NCBI GenBank assembly: GCA_026706985.1
Contig: JAPOXR010000014.1
Coordinates: 20,857 to 84,856, forward strand
Direction of reading: 5' to 3'
Source: Paracoccaceae bacterium
GTDB lineage: Bacteria; Pseudomonadota; Alphaproteobacteria; Rhodobacterales; Rhodobacteraceae
Length of the DNA: 64,000 bases
A program made the position numbers and the translations under genes. Positions within the stretch are counted from its first letter, which is position 1. Each line of letters begins with the position of its first letter. The notes under the pieces are model-generated. The model ran no database searches and had not been told where the DNA came from. It worked only from the letters and a program-made list of their open reading frames with translations. Positions 8,471 to 17,924 of this stretch are shown here, piece after piece.

Positions 8471-10162
8471 TCAGGCGTGCAGTTCCTGGGCTATCCGGGT
8501 TCCATCCGGCGCCGTTGTTTCGGTCGGCGCGGATACCGCGCTTGAATCCTCGGCCAGTGATTTGACCAATCCCCAGGCCATCAGCAGCAGGATGATTGAT
8601 ATCGGAAACCCTGCCGCAATCGAGGCAGTCTGCAAAGCTCCAAGACCACCCGCGAGCAGCAGAACAGCGGCAACGAGACCTTCACCGAGCCCCCAGACGA
8701 TCCGGAAAATCTTCGGTGGATCATCATCGCCCATCGACAGCATCGTCGTAATGACCAGTGTTCCCGAGTCTGACGAAGTGATGAACCAGGATGCCAGCAG
8801 AAGCGTCGCCAGTGCCGACAATGGCCAGGAAATCCAGCCCACATCGCCCATCCACGAGGTGGTGCCGAGATTGGCTATAGTTTTGTACAGCGCACCCGGC
8901 AAATCCCAGTTGCGAACGGTTTCGATGACACCTGCACCTCCGGCAACGCCCGGTCCGCCGGCGGAATTCAATTCCTGCCAGATGGCATTACCGCCGAACA
9001 TGCAGAGCCAGAAAAAGGCGATCGTGGTGGGAACAAACATCACGCCGACCATGAATTCACGGATGGTCCGTCCGCGCGAGATGCGGGCGATGAACATTCC
9101 GACAAATGGCGCCCATGAGATCCACCAGCCCCAATAGAAGATTGTCCAGCCACCCTGCCAGTCCACTTCAGGACCTTCATTTGCGGTCCAGAAGCCGAGC
9201 GGAATGACGTTCCAGAGATAGTCGCCTAAGGTTGTGACGAAAAAGCTCATCAGCCATGTGAACGGGCCGACGGCGATAAACGCAGCCAGCAGCACGATCG
9301 ACAGCCAGATATTCCATTCGGAAATAATTCAGATGCCGTTGCCGACTCCGGAAACCGCGGACAGTGTCGCGATGATCGAGATCACAAGGATCAATACCAG
9401 TTTCGTGGTGATGCCGTCGCTGATCCCGAACAGCACATTGAGTCCGGTTGCCATCTGACTGACCCCCAGCCCCAGTGAGGTGGCGACGCCAAAAACGGTG
9501 CCGAAAACCGCCAACAGGTCCACCGCATGTCCCATCGGACCGTAGATACGTTCTCCGATGATCGGATACAGTGAGGAACGCAGCGTCAGGGGTAGTTTTT
9601 TCCGGAAGCCGAAATAGGCGAGGCACAGCCCGACCATCACATACACTGCCCAGCCGTGGAATCCCCAGTGGAAATAGGTGATCCGCATTGCATCAACAGC
9701 ACGGAGTATTGTCATTTCCGCATGCCCTTGATTGTCGGCATGTGGGTTATTCGGATAGCCGAAGGCACCCGAATTATCGAAATAGAAGATCGGTTCGGCA
9801 ACGCCGAAGAACAGAATTCCGATACCGACCCCGGCTGAGAACAGCATGGCGAACCATGAAAAGTTGCTGAATTCAGGCCGACTGTCATCGTCGCCGAGGC
9901 GTACCTTGCCCCATTTGGAGAGCATCAGAAACAGGCACACACCGAACAGAACCGTGACAGCGGTGATATAGTACCAACTCAAGCCGCTTTCGACCCATCC
10001 GCGGACGGTGCCATAGACTTTGCCGGCAAATTCGACATTCAGAACCGTGAACAGCACAAACACAACCACCATGACTTTGGCCGCAATTCCCATTCCGGGA
10101 TGCAGACCGGTGAAAATCCCGGTCTTGGCGACCATTCTATCGCGTGGATTGGTGACAGACAT
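8471..10162 (-). pseudogene. BCCT-family betaine/choline/carnitine transporter, interrupted by an in-frame TGA
   Basis: Secondary transporter of the betaine-carnitine-choline family, about 563 aa if read through, with 12 expected membrane helices. It starts MSVTNPRDR at 10162 with GGGGAGGAA upstream. The family's tryptophan-rich helix is recognisable (GWWISWAPFVGMFIAR). Codon 278 is TGA at 9329-9331, after VSGVGNGI and before IISEWNIWLS. Both halves are in the same frame and together match one BCCT protein with nothing missing, so this is a point nonsense mutation (CGA or TGG to TGA, for example), not a frameshift. The product is probably dead or truncated unless the codon is read through or is an assembly error. 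The substrate is not determined. Confidence 0.85.
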
Positions 10163-11118
10163 ATTGAATTCCTCCCCATTACAGCCCGCAGGCGCGAAAA
10201 CCCCGTTTCGTGCCGTGGAACCCACCTGCCACCATGTTACCCTGTTCTACCCGAATTGCAAAATCAGGATGATTTTCTCCGCAGCCTTCCCCGGAGCGTA
10301 ATTTGTCTGCAATAAACAGCCCGCCACGAAACAGGCCCGTGAGCAGTCACCACTTCAGAGCAGCCGGTTCACCTTCGGCACCGAAACTGATGGGCACAAT
10401 CACAAGGCATTCGACTGCCTGCGGCTTGGGGTTGCCCCGAACGCGGCAAAACTGCCGATTTCAATGAGGTCAGTCTACGGCGCGGTGGAACTGACGCCAT
10501 AGGCAAGCGGACAATTTCACTTATCGATGCACACCCGCCGGCCGTCACAGTCCGGCGCAATATCCCGGTCATGTCGGTTGGCATTGTTTTGCGTTCGACT
10601 GCAGGCATGGCATTTACATTCCTTCTATTGACGAGAGTAATGTCGAATCAGCGACATAACCGACAACGCCATGAGGTTTTCATGCTTCGATTGCGCCGGC
10701 GTGTTGCTGACGGAGATCCCCGGGGCGAATGAGGTCGAACGGATTTGTGCTGCGCATGGATATAGCTTTCGCGGACTTGTTACAGCCGAGACCGACACGC
10801 GCTTGTGGTCGATATCTGAGCCTTTGCGCAGCGGGGGATGTTGTAGCGCATTTCTGGCGGTTTGCGGCGGTGTTCGACTTCCGGGCCGTCCATTCCGCCA
10901 TGCCTCGATGCGCGGACAGCGGATCAAATCCCGGTGGCCATGTCCCGATAGAGCTTCAAGATGGCCCTTGCGCGGGACCGGCGGCGCTTGACCCGCAGGT
11001 GCATCCACTCGCCGGCGTAGTATTCCGCCTCGACCCGTTCGGCGCCCCGGAGCCGGATCGCGAACTGGCGCAGCGTGAGCCCCGCCGCCTCGCATTCGAG
11101 CGCCGGCAGAAGCCCGCG
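10163..11118. other. Intergenic/decayed stretch upstream of the BCCT gene
   Basis: No intact gene is supported here. The part next to 10162 should hold the BCCT promoter. On the minus strand about 10929-11095 encodes a plausible protein C-terminus (LRQFAIRLRGAERVEAEYY and onward, ending at a stop) that I do not recognise. Its N-terminal side runs into the antisense of the recombinase remnant at 11119, which suggests two truncated genes joined at about 11100. The open frames covering this stretch on both strands are otherwise low-complexity Arg/Ala-rich shadows. Confidence 0.5.
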
Positions 11119-11391
11119 GCGGTCTACCGGCACAAGGTGGAGCGGCTTGGCGAGGCGCTGAAGCGCCCCGACGAGCGCGCCGAGGCGGCGGACGCCATCC
11201 GGGGGCTGATCGAGCGTATCGTGCTCACCCCCGGCGAGAAGTGGGGCGAGGTCCACGCCACGCTGCACGGCGACCTCGCCACCATCGTCGAATGGACCGG
11301 AAACGGCGGTGATGAGGGCGGGACCGGCACGCCCGGTTCGGGTTTGTCGGTCTCGGCTGAAACGGGAACCCGTTTGATGCGTGTCGGGTAG
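11119..11391 (+). pseudogene. Serine site-specific recombinase, C-terminal remnant
   Basis: About 90 codons resemble the C-terminal tail of large serine recombinases: VYRHKVERLGEAL, then RAEAADAIRGLIERIVLTPG, then LHGDLATIVEW. Nothing resembling the catalytic serine domain or the zinc ribbon is present upstream, so only the tail survives. Such remnants usually mark a former mobile element. It lies between the BCCT pseudogene and the CUT1 sugar operon, close to where the ancestral leuCD-leuB neighbourhood has been opened by other genes. Confidence 0.65.
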
Positions 11392-11628
11392 CCGCCGCCC
11401 TGTTGCCGGATATGTCTCGGCACTGAACTCCTGATTTGGGGGTGATCCGTTCCGTTTCAACAAGTTTGACGTCCGTCGCAAGGACATGTCCAACTTCGGA
11501 ATGTCGTTGACTGCAGCGATTTCAGTCAGGGAGAGCGGTTTGTTGTGTGCGCTCGGTCCTCCGTGAATGTCTGTGCCGGGTGAATAAACTGCGGAATTGC
11601 CGGAGAGAATCTTTGATTTTGGGGTCGA

Positions 11629-12690
11629 TCAGCCGCGGCGTATCCGCTTTCCGGTTTCGGCATCGAAGAAATAGGTATGCTCTGAATTGATGCTGAGCCC
11701 GATGCGGTCATTGATCGCGACTTTGAGGTAGCGGTCGCCCTTGCAGGTCAGCCTTTGCTGCCCGAGCTGTGCGGTCACGACCACGCTTTCGCCTGTGTTT
11801 TCGGTGGCGTAGACGGTTGCCTGTGTCGTGCCGTCATCGGCTGCGGTGACGCTGATGTCTTCGGGCCGGATTCCCATCACCGCGGCGTTTTGGTCGGGTA
11901 GGGATGCGTCGGCGATGGGGCGACCGCCGCCGGTGACAAATCCGCCATTGCTGATGTTGCCCTGCAGGAGATTCATCGCCGGTGAGCCGATGAATCCGGC
12001 GACGAAAATGTTTTCCGGATCATTATAGATCTGGTCCGGTGTTCCGAGCTGCTGAATGCGGCCATGCTCCATCACGCCGACACGGTCAGCAAGTGTCATC
12101 GCTTCGATCTGGTCATGGGTCACATAGATCGTGGTGATCTGCAGCTCATGGCTGAGATGTTTCAACTCGGCCCGCATGCTCACCCGCAGTTTCGCATCAA
12201 GGTTCGACAGCGGCTCATCCATCAGGAATACCAGAGGGGTTCTTACGATTGCCCGGGCGAGTGCCACGCGCTGCCGCTGGCCACCGGACAATTCACGCGG
12301 GCGCCGGGAAAGAAACTCCGCCAGTTCGACCTTGGCCGCCGCCGCCTGAACCCGCGGCGTGATTTCCGCCTTCGCCGCTCTCCTGACACGAAGCGGATAG
12401 GCGATGTTTTCGAACACCGTCATATGCGGATAAAGTCCGTAATTCTGGAACACCATCGCAACATTCCGGTCCTTGGGCAGGTCGTCATTGACCATACGGT
12501 CGCCGATCCAGATCTCTCCCTCTGTCGGTTCCTCCAACCCGGCGATCATGCGCATTGTTGTGGTTTTCCCGCAGCCCGACGGACCGAGCAGCACCAGGAA
12601 TTCGCGATCCTTGATTTCCAGGCTCTGATTATCGACGCCGACGAAGCTGCCCCAGCGTTTCGTGACATTTTTCAATCGAACTCCGGCCAT
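11629..12690 (-). CDS. Sugar ABC transporter ATP-binding protein (MalK/UgpC type)
   Basis: ATPase of a CUT1-family sugar importer, 353 aa. The N-terminal nucleotide-binding domain has Walker A (GPSGCGKTT), signature (LSGGQRQR), Walker B (VFLMDEPLSNLDA) and the H-loop (YVTHDQIEAM). A C-terminal TOBE/MalK regulatory domain runs from about residue 235. The start at 12690 overlaps the upstream permease stop (TGATG), so it is translationally coupled as the last gene of the operon. Proteins of this type can serve several importers. The substrate is unknown; no catabolic gene is adjacent. Confidence 0.93.
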   Translation of the reverse strand: MAGVRLKNVTKRWGSFVGVDNQSLEIKDREFLVLLGPSGCGKTTTMRMIAGLEEPTEGEIWIGDRMVNDDLPKDRNVAMVFQNYGLYPHMTVFENIAYPLRVRRAAKAEITPRVQAAAAKVELAEFLSRRPRELSGGQRQRVALARAIVRTPLVFLMDEPLSNLDAKLRVSMRAELKHLSHELQITTIYVTHDQIEAMTLADRVGVMEHGRIQQLGTPDQIYNDPENIFVAGFIGSPAMNLLQGNISNGGFVTGGGRPIADASLPDQNAAVMGIRPEDISVTAADDGTTQATVYATENTGESVVVTAQLGQQRLTCKGDRYLKVAINDRIGLSINSEHTYFFDAETGKRIRRG

Positions 12691-13517
12691 CAGCGCACTG
12701 CTCCCATTGTCATGCCCTGAACAAAATGTCTGCGGATCACCAGCGCCAGCACGAACATCGGCACCATGATGATGATTCCGGCCGCCGAGAGAAGATTCCA
12801 TAAATCCCCTTCCTCGGCCTTGAACAAGGCGAGTCCGATCGGCAGCGTCACCGCGTCCTTATTGGTCAGGATCAAGGCAAACAGAAACTCGTTCCAAGCG
12901 ATGATGAAACAGAAAATTCCGGAAGTGATGAGGCCCGGGGCGGCCATCGGCAGCACGATATTGCGGATCACCTGAAGGCGGCTGGAGCCGTCAACCATGG
13001 CCGCTTCCTCGGTGTCGACGGGAATTCCGTCGATAAATCCCTTAATCATCCAGACCGCGAATGGCATGACGATCGCGAGATTGACCAGCACCAGCCCGAC
13101 CCGCGTATCAAGCAGCCCGATGTCGCGGAACATGACAAAGAATGGCAGCACGATCACCACCGCGGGCACGAACTGCGTTGCCAGAATCAAGACCAGCATT
13201 GCCGTCGCTCCACGCAGCTCGAAACGCGAAAACGCATAAGCCGCACCGGTGGCGACGGGAATTGCGATCGCCACCGTGGCGGCGGCGACAATCGTGGAGT
13301 TGAACAGTTTCTGTCCCAAATCATAGGGCTGTGCGAAGACGGTGGAAAAATTTTCAAGCGTCGGCCGAAAGACGAGCTTGAGTTGGTACACATCAACATG
13401 GGTTTTGAATGCAGCGAGGAAAATCCAGATAATCGGCACCAGCATGACAGCGGCTGCAGCCAGGATGATCACGGTCTGCAGCGATTGCCAGACGATGCGT
13501 ATCCGTGTCCCGGTCAT
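12690..13517 (-). CDS. Sugar ABC transporter permease (MalG type, CUT1)
   Basis: Second membrane subunit of the importer, 275 aa with six predicted membrane helices. The EAA motif that docks on the ATPase is visible (EEAAMVDGSSRLQVIRNIVLP). It overlaps the MalF-type gene by 4 bp upstream and the ATPase gene by 3 bp downstream, so the three are tightly coupled. Start MTGTRIRIVWQ is at the overlap. Family is clear, substrate not. Confidence 0.92.
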   Translation of the reverse strand: MTGTRIRIVWQSLQTVIILAAAAVMLVPIIWIFLAAFKTHVDVYQLKLVFRPTLENFSTVFAQPYDLGQKLFNSTIVAAATVAIAIPVATGAAYAFSRFELRGATAMLVLILATQFVPAVVIVLPFFVMFRDIGLLDTRVGLVLVNLAIVMPFAVWMIKGFIDGIPVDTEEAAMVDGSSRLQVIRNIVLPMAAPGLITSGIFCFIIAWNEFLFALILTNKDAVTLPIGLALFKAEEGDLWNLLSAAGIIIMVPMFVLALVIRRHFVQGMTMGAVR

Positions 13518-14386
13518 TGCTTTTTGAATACCAGTCTGGCGTAGGCGTAGGTCAGGAAAATCATCGGTATGACCATAAGCCAGGCAACCGCAGCCGAGTA
13601 ACCGATCTGCCCGTATTTCAGACCATTGAAATAAATATAGTGGCTCAGCGTCTGTGTGGCCGAACCGGGGCCACCATTGGTGAGCATATAAACCTGATCG
13701 AATGTCTTCAGCGAGAAGATGGATTTCAGGATAATGACCACTGCCAGAACCGGCATCAATTGCGGCAGCGTGATATCGCGGAAGACGCGCCAGCCGCTTG
13801 CTCCATCGACTTCGGCGGCTTCAATGGTATCGCGCGGCACCGCGGCGAGACCGCCGATCAGCACCAGGGTGAGGAAGGGAATCCAGCCCCAGACATCGGC
13901 CATGACGCAGACGGCGAATGCCAGCATCGGAACGGAGAGCCAGTTGATGTCGGCAAGCGGTGGAATCAGCAATCCGAAGAAAGCGTCAAACAGGCCGAAT
14001 TCCGGGTTGAACATGAACCGGAATGATACTCCGATCAGTGCCGGTGACATAGCGAATGGCAAAATCAATAATGTCTGTACGGCGCCGCGGAACTTGCCGC
14101 CAGGTACCAGAAGCAAGGCCAGCCCGAGCGAAAAAATCACTGTCAGCGCTACTGTGAGGACGGTGTAGACCGCAGTGACGGTGACAGAATTCCAGAATGC
14201 CGGCTCTTCGAAAACCGCCCAAACATAGTTTTCCGATCCCAAAAAGCCCTGGGGGAAGCCGGGCCGGGTTAGGCGGCCCTGATACATGGAAAAGATGAAA
14301 GATTGTATCAACGGCCATACCGCGGTGGCGAACACAACCACCACCGCCGGCAGCACCAGAAGATATTTCAGTGTGTGATCACGCAA
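13514..14386 (-). CDS. Sugar ABC transporter permease (MalF/UgpA type, CUT1)
   Basis: First membrane subunit of the importer, 290 aa, with six helices and the EAA motif EAAEVDGASGWRVFRDITLP. The start is a TTG at 14386 (reading MRDHTLKYLLVLP) with CAAGG in front; no in-frame ATG fits. A strong stem-loop lies only 19 bp upstream, between this gene and the binding-protein gene, and together with the weak TTG start should keep permease synthesis well below binding-protein synthesis. Confidence 0.91.
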   Translation of the reverse strand: MRDHTLKYLLVLPAVVVVFATAVWPLIQSFIFSMYQGRLTRPGFPQGFLGSENYVWAVFEEPAFWNSVTVTAVYTVLTVALTVIFSLGLALLLVPGGKFRGAVQTLLILPFAMSPALIGVSFRFMFNPEFGLFDAFFGLLIPPLADINWLSVPMLAFAVCVMADVWGWIPFLTLVLIGGLAAVPRDTIEAAEVDGASGWRVFRDITLPQLMPVLAVVIILKSIFSLKTFDQVYMLTNGGPGSATQTLSHYIYFNGLKYGQIGYSAAVAWLMVIPMIFLTYAYARLVFKKQ

Positions 14387-14405
14387 AGCCTTGCCCGGCG
14401 ATCAT

Positions 14406-14433
14406 ATGGCGGCGCGGTTGCCCGCGCCGCCAT
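14406..14433. promoter_or_regulatory. Intercistronic 12-bp stem-loop after the sugar-binding-protein gene
   Basis: ATGGCGGCGCGG and CCGCGCCGCCAT form a perfect 12-bp stem around TTGC. It is 13 bp past the binding-protein stop (14447) and upstream of the permease start (14386), with no T-tract. It is best read as an mRNA-stabilising or partial-termination hairpin like that between malE and malF, keeping binding protein in excess. It is one of four such structures in the window. Confidence 0.75.
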
Positions 14434-14446
14434 GGTGTATCCGTAC

Positions 14447-15763
14447 CTATTGAATGCGTCCGGCGCGTTTCAGAATCCTGTCGGATTGCTCCGCGGCCTC
14501 GATCATCAGGGCGCTGACATCGCCACCGGCGGCGGCGCGGGCAATGGCTGCCGAAAGAATGTCACCGATTTCCGGCCATTCTTCGATCTGCGGCATGATG
14601 TCGGATTCCCGAAGCGATTCCCAGGCGGCCGCCTGGATGCCGTCATTGGCGGCGTTCACATCCGGATCCGTGAGACTGGAAATATGGGTAACCACGTTAT
14701 TGACAATCTTCTTGCCCGCTACCTCGCGTTCAATCGCGTTGGCTCGGTCCATGGCCGGGTTTGACAACCATTTCAGGAATTCCCACGCCGCTCCCTGTTT
14801 GTCCGAGTAGGAAGAAATCGAGAATGGCATCGAAATCGCATAGGTCTTGGTTGTGCCTTCATAGGAGGGCATTCCGGTGAATGCGACCTGCTCCTTGGTC
14901 AGTGTCGAAGCATCCGGGTTGTAGAAACCGGAATATGCCCACCACCAGACCGGGATCATGGCCGAATTGCCCTGCATGAAGGACTGCCTGGCATCCTGCT
15001 CGTTGAACGACACCGAGTTCGGGTTGGTGACCTCGGAAGTGGTATGCAGTGCGATATAGTCTTCGGTCGCTTTCAGCGCCGCTTCGCTGGTCCAGGCGGC
15101 GGTCCAGTCATCATTGAAAATGTCACCGCCGGCGGCCCAGATGAAGTTCAGCCAGATGAACAGATTTTGCCGGTTCCCGTCATTGTTGAAATACAGTGCC
15201 AAAGGAGCGACATCAGGATGCGATTCCTTGAGTGCCTTGCCGACTTCTATCAACTCAGCCCAGCTCTTCGGCGGCTCGGGGATCAGATCTTTGCGGTAGA
15301 AAAGCAGCTGCGGGTGCGCGCGCAGCGGAAAGCCGAGTGTCTGACCTTCGAACTGCGCCGAACGCGCGAATGCGGCCGGATACCTGTCCATCGAGATTCC
15401 ATCCCGGGCCATCAACTCATCAATCGGAACCAGCCAGTGGCTGTTCGCCGGCCCCCAACTGTCGAGATAATTCACCACATCGTAGGTTCCGGTTGCCGCC
15501 AGACCTTCGGCGACAATCTTCTCCTGCAGCGAGACGAAAGGAATGAAGGTCCACTCGGTCTCGATTCCGGTCAATTCGGTGAATTCACCGTCGCGCAGCA
15601 TCAGGCCGTCAAATTGCGGCGTCACAACGGACAGGATGTTGATTGTGGTGCCGGCAAAGGGTTTGCCGGGCAAAAGATTATGTTCAATGAGGTCGTCCGC
15701 GACTGTCGGCGCAGCGGTCAGCAGCGAGGCCGCAGCGGCGAGGACAGCGAATTTTCCATTCAT
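14447..15763 (-). CDS. Extracellular sugar-binding protein of a CUT1 ABC transporter
   Basis: Periplasmic binding protein, 438 aa, first gene of the four-gene CUT1 operon. It starts at 15763 with a signal peptide (MNGKFAVLAAAASLLTAAPT) and a GGGGAA ribosome-binding site; the longer open frame to 15913 adds nothing recognisable. The body matches the family 1 extracellular solute-binding fold (TYDVVNYLDSWGP, FPLRAHPQLLFYRKDLIPEP). The ligand cannot be assigned. The 245 bp upstream (15764-16008) hold the probable operon promoter; no gene is seen there. Confidence 0.92.
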   Translation of the reverse strand: MNGKFAVLAAAASLLTAAPTVADDLIEHNLLPGKPFAGTTINILSVVTPQFDGLMLRDGEFTELTGIETEWTFIPFVSLQEKIVAEGLAATGTYDVVNYLDSWGPANSHWLVPIDELMARDGISMDRYPAAFARSAQFEGQTLGFPLRAHPQLLFYRKDLIPEPPKSWAELIEVGKALKESHPDVAPLALYFNNDGNRQNLFIWLNFIWAAGGDIFNDDWTAAWTSEAALKATEDYIALHTTSEVTNPNSVSFNEQDARQSFMQGNSAMIPVWWWAYSGFYNPDASTLTKEQVAFTGMPSYEGTTKTYAISMPFSISSYSDKQGAAWEFLKWLSNPAMDRANAIEREVAGKKIVNNVVTHISSLTDPDVNAANDGIQAAAWESLRESDIMPQIEEWPEIGDILSAAIARAAAGGDVSALMIEAAEQSDRILKRAGRIQ

Positions 15764-16008
15764 GATTGTTCCCCGTTTTGGAATTATGAATGCGTCAATG
15801 TAGCGTTTGTGCTGCCCGGTGCAATCGTATTCAGTCTTATGGCCGGGCTGATCAATGTGGCATGAATATGAGTCTGTATTGGATACGGGCTGTTTCGGGA
15901 TCAGCGCCTGCATCCTATCGGTGGGGAAGGAAAAGCGAATCAGCCGTCGTACCGGTGCTCCGACCGCAACCGCGCGTACGCAATATTCGAATAACAGTCT
16001 TGGCGCCC

Positions 16009-17313
16009 CTATCGCTGGCGGACATTCTCCGGCAGGTAAGTTGCGAGTTCCGGAAAGGCGATGAGAATGAAGACCATCAGCACCATGATCCCGAACATCG
16101 GCAGGGCGGTGCGGGCAATGTAGCCCATATCGTGACCGGTCATGCCCTGCATGACGAACAGGTTGAATCCGATCGGCGGCGTGATCTGCGCCATTTCCAC
16201 CACGACGACGATAAAGATGCCGAACCAGATCACATCGATTCCGGCCTGTCTCACCATGGTTTCGACAATCGCCATGGTCAGAACGACCGAGGAAATTCCG
16301 TCAAGGAAGCAGCCGAGCACTATGTAGAAAACCATGAGGGCAAGCAGCAGTGCAAATGGCGACAGCCCGAGCTGATCGATATACTCAGCCAGAGCCCTGG
16401 GAAGTCCGGTAAATCCCATGGAGAGCGAGAGCGCTGCCGCGCCGCCGAGGATAAGCGCGATCATCGCCGAGGTCCGGGTTGCGCCGAGAAGACTGTCAAT
16501 GAAAGTCTGCCGCGTCAGCGAACCCTGACCGGCGGCCAGAACCAGCGCTCCGATGACGCCAAAGGCGGCGGCTTCGGTTGCGGTCGCATAACCGAGATAC
16601 ATGGAGCCGATGACGACGCAGATCAGCGCCAGCACCGGCAGCAGAAAACGTGAATTCCGGACCTTTTCCCGGAACGAAATGCCGCGTCCGATATCCGGAA
16701 CCTCCTGCCGGCGGATCACCGACCACATGGCGACATAACCCATGAACATCGATGCCAGAACCACCCCGGGAAGAATGCCGGCGATAAACAGTTTTGAAAT
16801 CGACTCATTGATGGTCACACCGTAGACGATCAGCGTCAGCGACGGCGGGATCATCAATCCGAGCGTTGCCGCACCGGCAAGTGTTCCGACAATCAGATAT
16901 TCCGGATAACCGCGCCGCCTGAGTTCCGGGATGGACATTTTCCCGACTGTTGTCAGCGTCGCCGCCGAGGAGCCAGAAACCGCAGCGAAGATGGTGCAGC
17001 CGACGATATTGGTATGCATCAACCCGCCGGGCAGGCCTGACATCCATGGAGAAATTCCCTTGAACATATCTTCGGACAGGCGGGTCCGGAACAAGATCTC
17101 ACCCATCCAGATAAACAGCGGCAGCGCAGTCAATGTCCAGCTGCTGGAGGAGCTCCAGATGGTTGTGATCATCGCGTCTCCGGCCGGCCGGGAGGTGAAT
17201 AATTCCAGACCGACAAATGCGACGCCGAACAGCGCCAGCCCGACCCAGACACCGGTACCCAGAAGCAGGAACAGCACGAAGAGAAAAATCATGATCAGAT
17301 GAACGTGTTCCAT
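16009..17313 (-). CDS. TRAP transporter large permease (DctM family)
   Basis: Large membrane subunit (434 aa) of a tripartite ATP-independent periplasmic transporter, which takes up carboxylates or related solutes driven by the sodium or proton gradient. Many hydrophobic helices and DctM signatures such as GLMIPPSLTLIVYG and MAQITPPIGFNLFVMQG are present. The start at 17313 has TTAGGAGC upstream and lies just after the DctQ stop; the longer frame to 17604 would overlap dctQ and lacks homology. It is the last gene of the P-Q-M operon. Confidence 0.94.
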   Translation of the reverse strand: MEHVHLIMIFLFVLFLLLGTGVWVGLALFGVAFVGLELFTSRPAGDAMITTIWSSSSSWTLTALPLFIWMGEILFRTRLSEDMFKGISPWMSGLPGGLMHTNIVGCTIFAAVSGSSAATLTTVGKMSIPELRRRGYPEYLIVGTLAGAATLGLMIPPSLTLIVYGVTINESISKLFIAGILPGVVLASMFMGYVAMWSVIRRQEVPDIGRGISFREKVRNSRFLLPVLALICVVIGSMYLGYATATEAAAFGVIGALVLAAGQGSLTRQTFIDSLLGATRTSAMIALILGGAAALSLSMGFTGLPRALAEYIDQLGLSPFALLLALMVFYIVLGCFLDGISSVVLTMAIVETMVRQAGIDVIWFGIFIVVVVEMAQITPPIGFNLFVMQGMTGHDMGYIARTALPMFGIMVLMVFILIAFPELATYLPENVRQR

Positions 17314-17320
17314 GATGCTC

Positions 17321-17863
17321 CTAACTGTCCAAATCGCCGACCGATCGCGCTTCAGCCGAATGGCTGCCGAACAGCAGCACCCGGACCAGATTGTCGATAA
17401 GCGCGATTGCGAAAACACATGAACCCGCTGCCATCGCCAATTGCGGAATCCACAAAGGTGTTGCGTCCAGACCCTGTGAAATGTCGCCCAGCTTGCGTGA
17501 CCAGACGACAGATTTAATGGCGTAATAGGACCAAAACACGGAAAGCGCCGAAGCGATCCCGAAGCACCAGACCTCCAGCCATCGGCGATAGCGGCCGAGC
17601 GCATTCAACAGAATATTGACCCGGATATGGCTGCCGTTATTCAACGCATAAGCAAAAGCGAAGAAGGTCGAGGAAGCCATGAAATACCCGGCATAGTCGG
17701 AACTGCCGGGGAAAATCTCCCCGATCCAGCGCGCCGCCATCTGCAGCGTCACCAGTACCAGGATCAGAATCAGCGACCCGGCGGCGATTATGCCGCATGC
17801 CAGATAGAGGCGGTCAAGCCATGTGCGGGCCAGACCGCCGAATTGTTGGAAGGATGCGTTCAT
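17321..17863 (-). CDS. TRAP transporter small permease (DctQ family)
   Basis: Small membrane subunit of the TRAP system, 180 aa with four predicted helices (for example LACGIIAAGSLILILVLVTL) and the DctQ-typical segment NNGSHIRVNILL. It lies 7 bp upstream of the DctM start and 61 bp after the DctP stop; a stem-loop fills the latter gap. Ligand unknown. Confidence 0.93.
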   Translation of the reverse strand: MNASFQQFGGLARTWLDRLYLACGIIAAGSLILILVLVTLQMAARWIGEIFPGSSDYAGYFMASSTFFAFAYALNNGSHIRVNILLNALGRYRRWLEVWCFGIASALSVFWSYYAIKSVVWSRKLGDISQGLDATPLWIPQLAMAAGSCVFAIALIDNLVRVLLFGSHSAEARSVGDLDS

Positions 17864-17880
17864 GCGGCCCGCGGAAATGC

Positions 17881-17904
17881 GCCGGCGCCGAATTCAGCGC
17901 CGGC
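17881..17904. promoter_or_regulatory. Intercistronic stem-loop after the TRAP binding-protein gene
   Basis: GCCGGCGC at 17881-17888 pairs with GCGCCGGC at 17897-17904 around an 8-nt loop. It is located between the DctP stop (17925) and the DctQ start (17863). It occupies the same position relative to a binding-protein gene as the hairpins at 14406, 51251 and 58108. Confidence 0.7.
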
Positions 17905-17924
17905 CACACTTCCAGTCACATGCA

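Noticed and set aside
10729..11391. A 220-codon gene covering this whole open frame
   Set aside because: Only the last third resembles a protein family (recombinase tail). The first part is compositionally shadow-like, so only the remnant is annotated.
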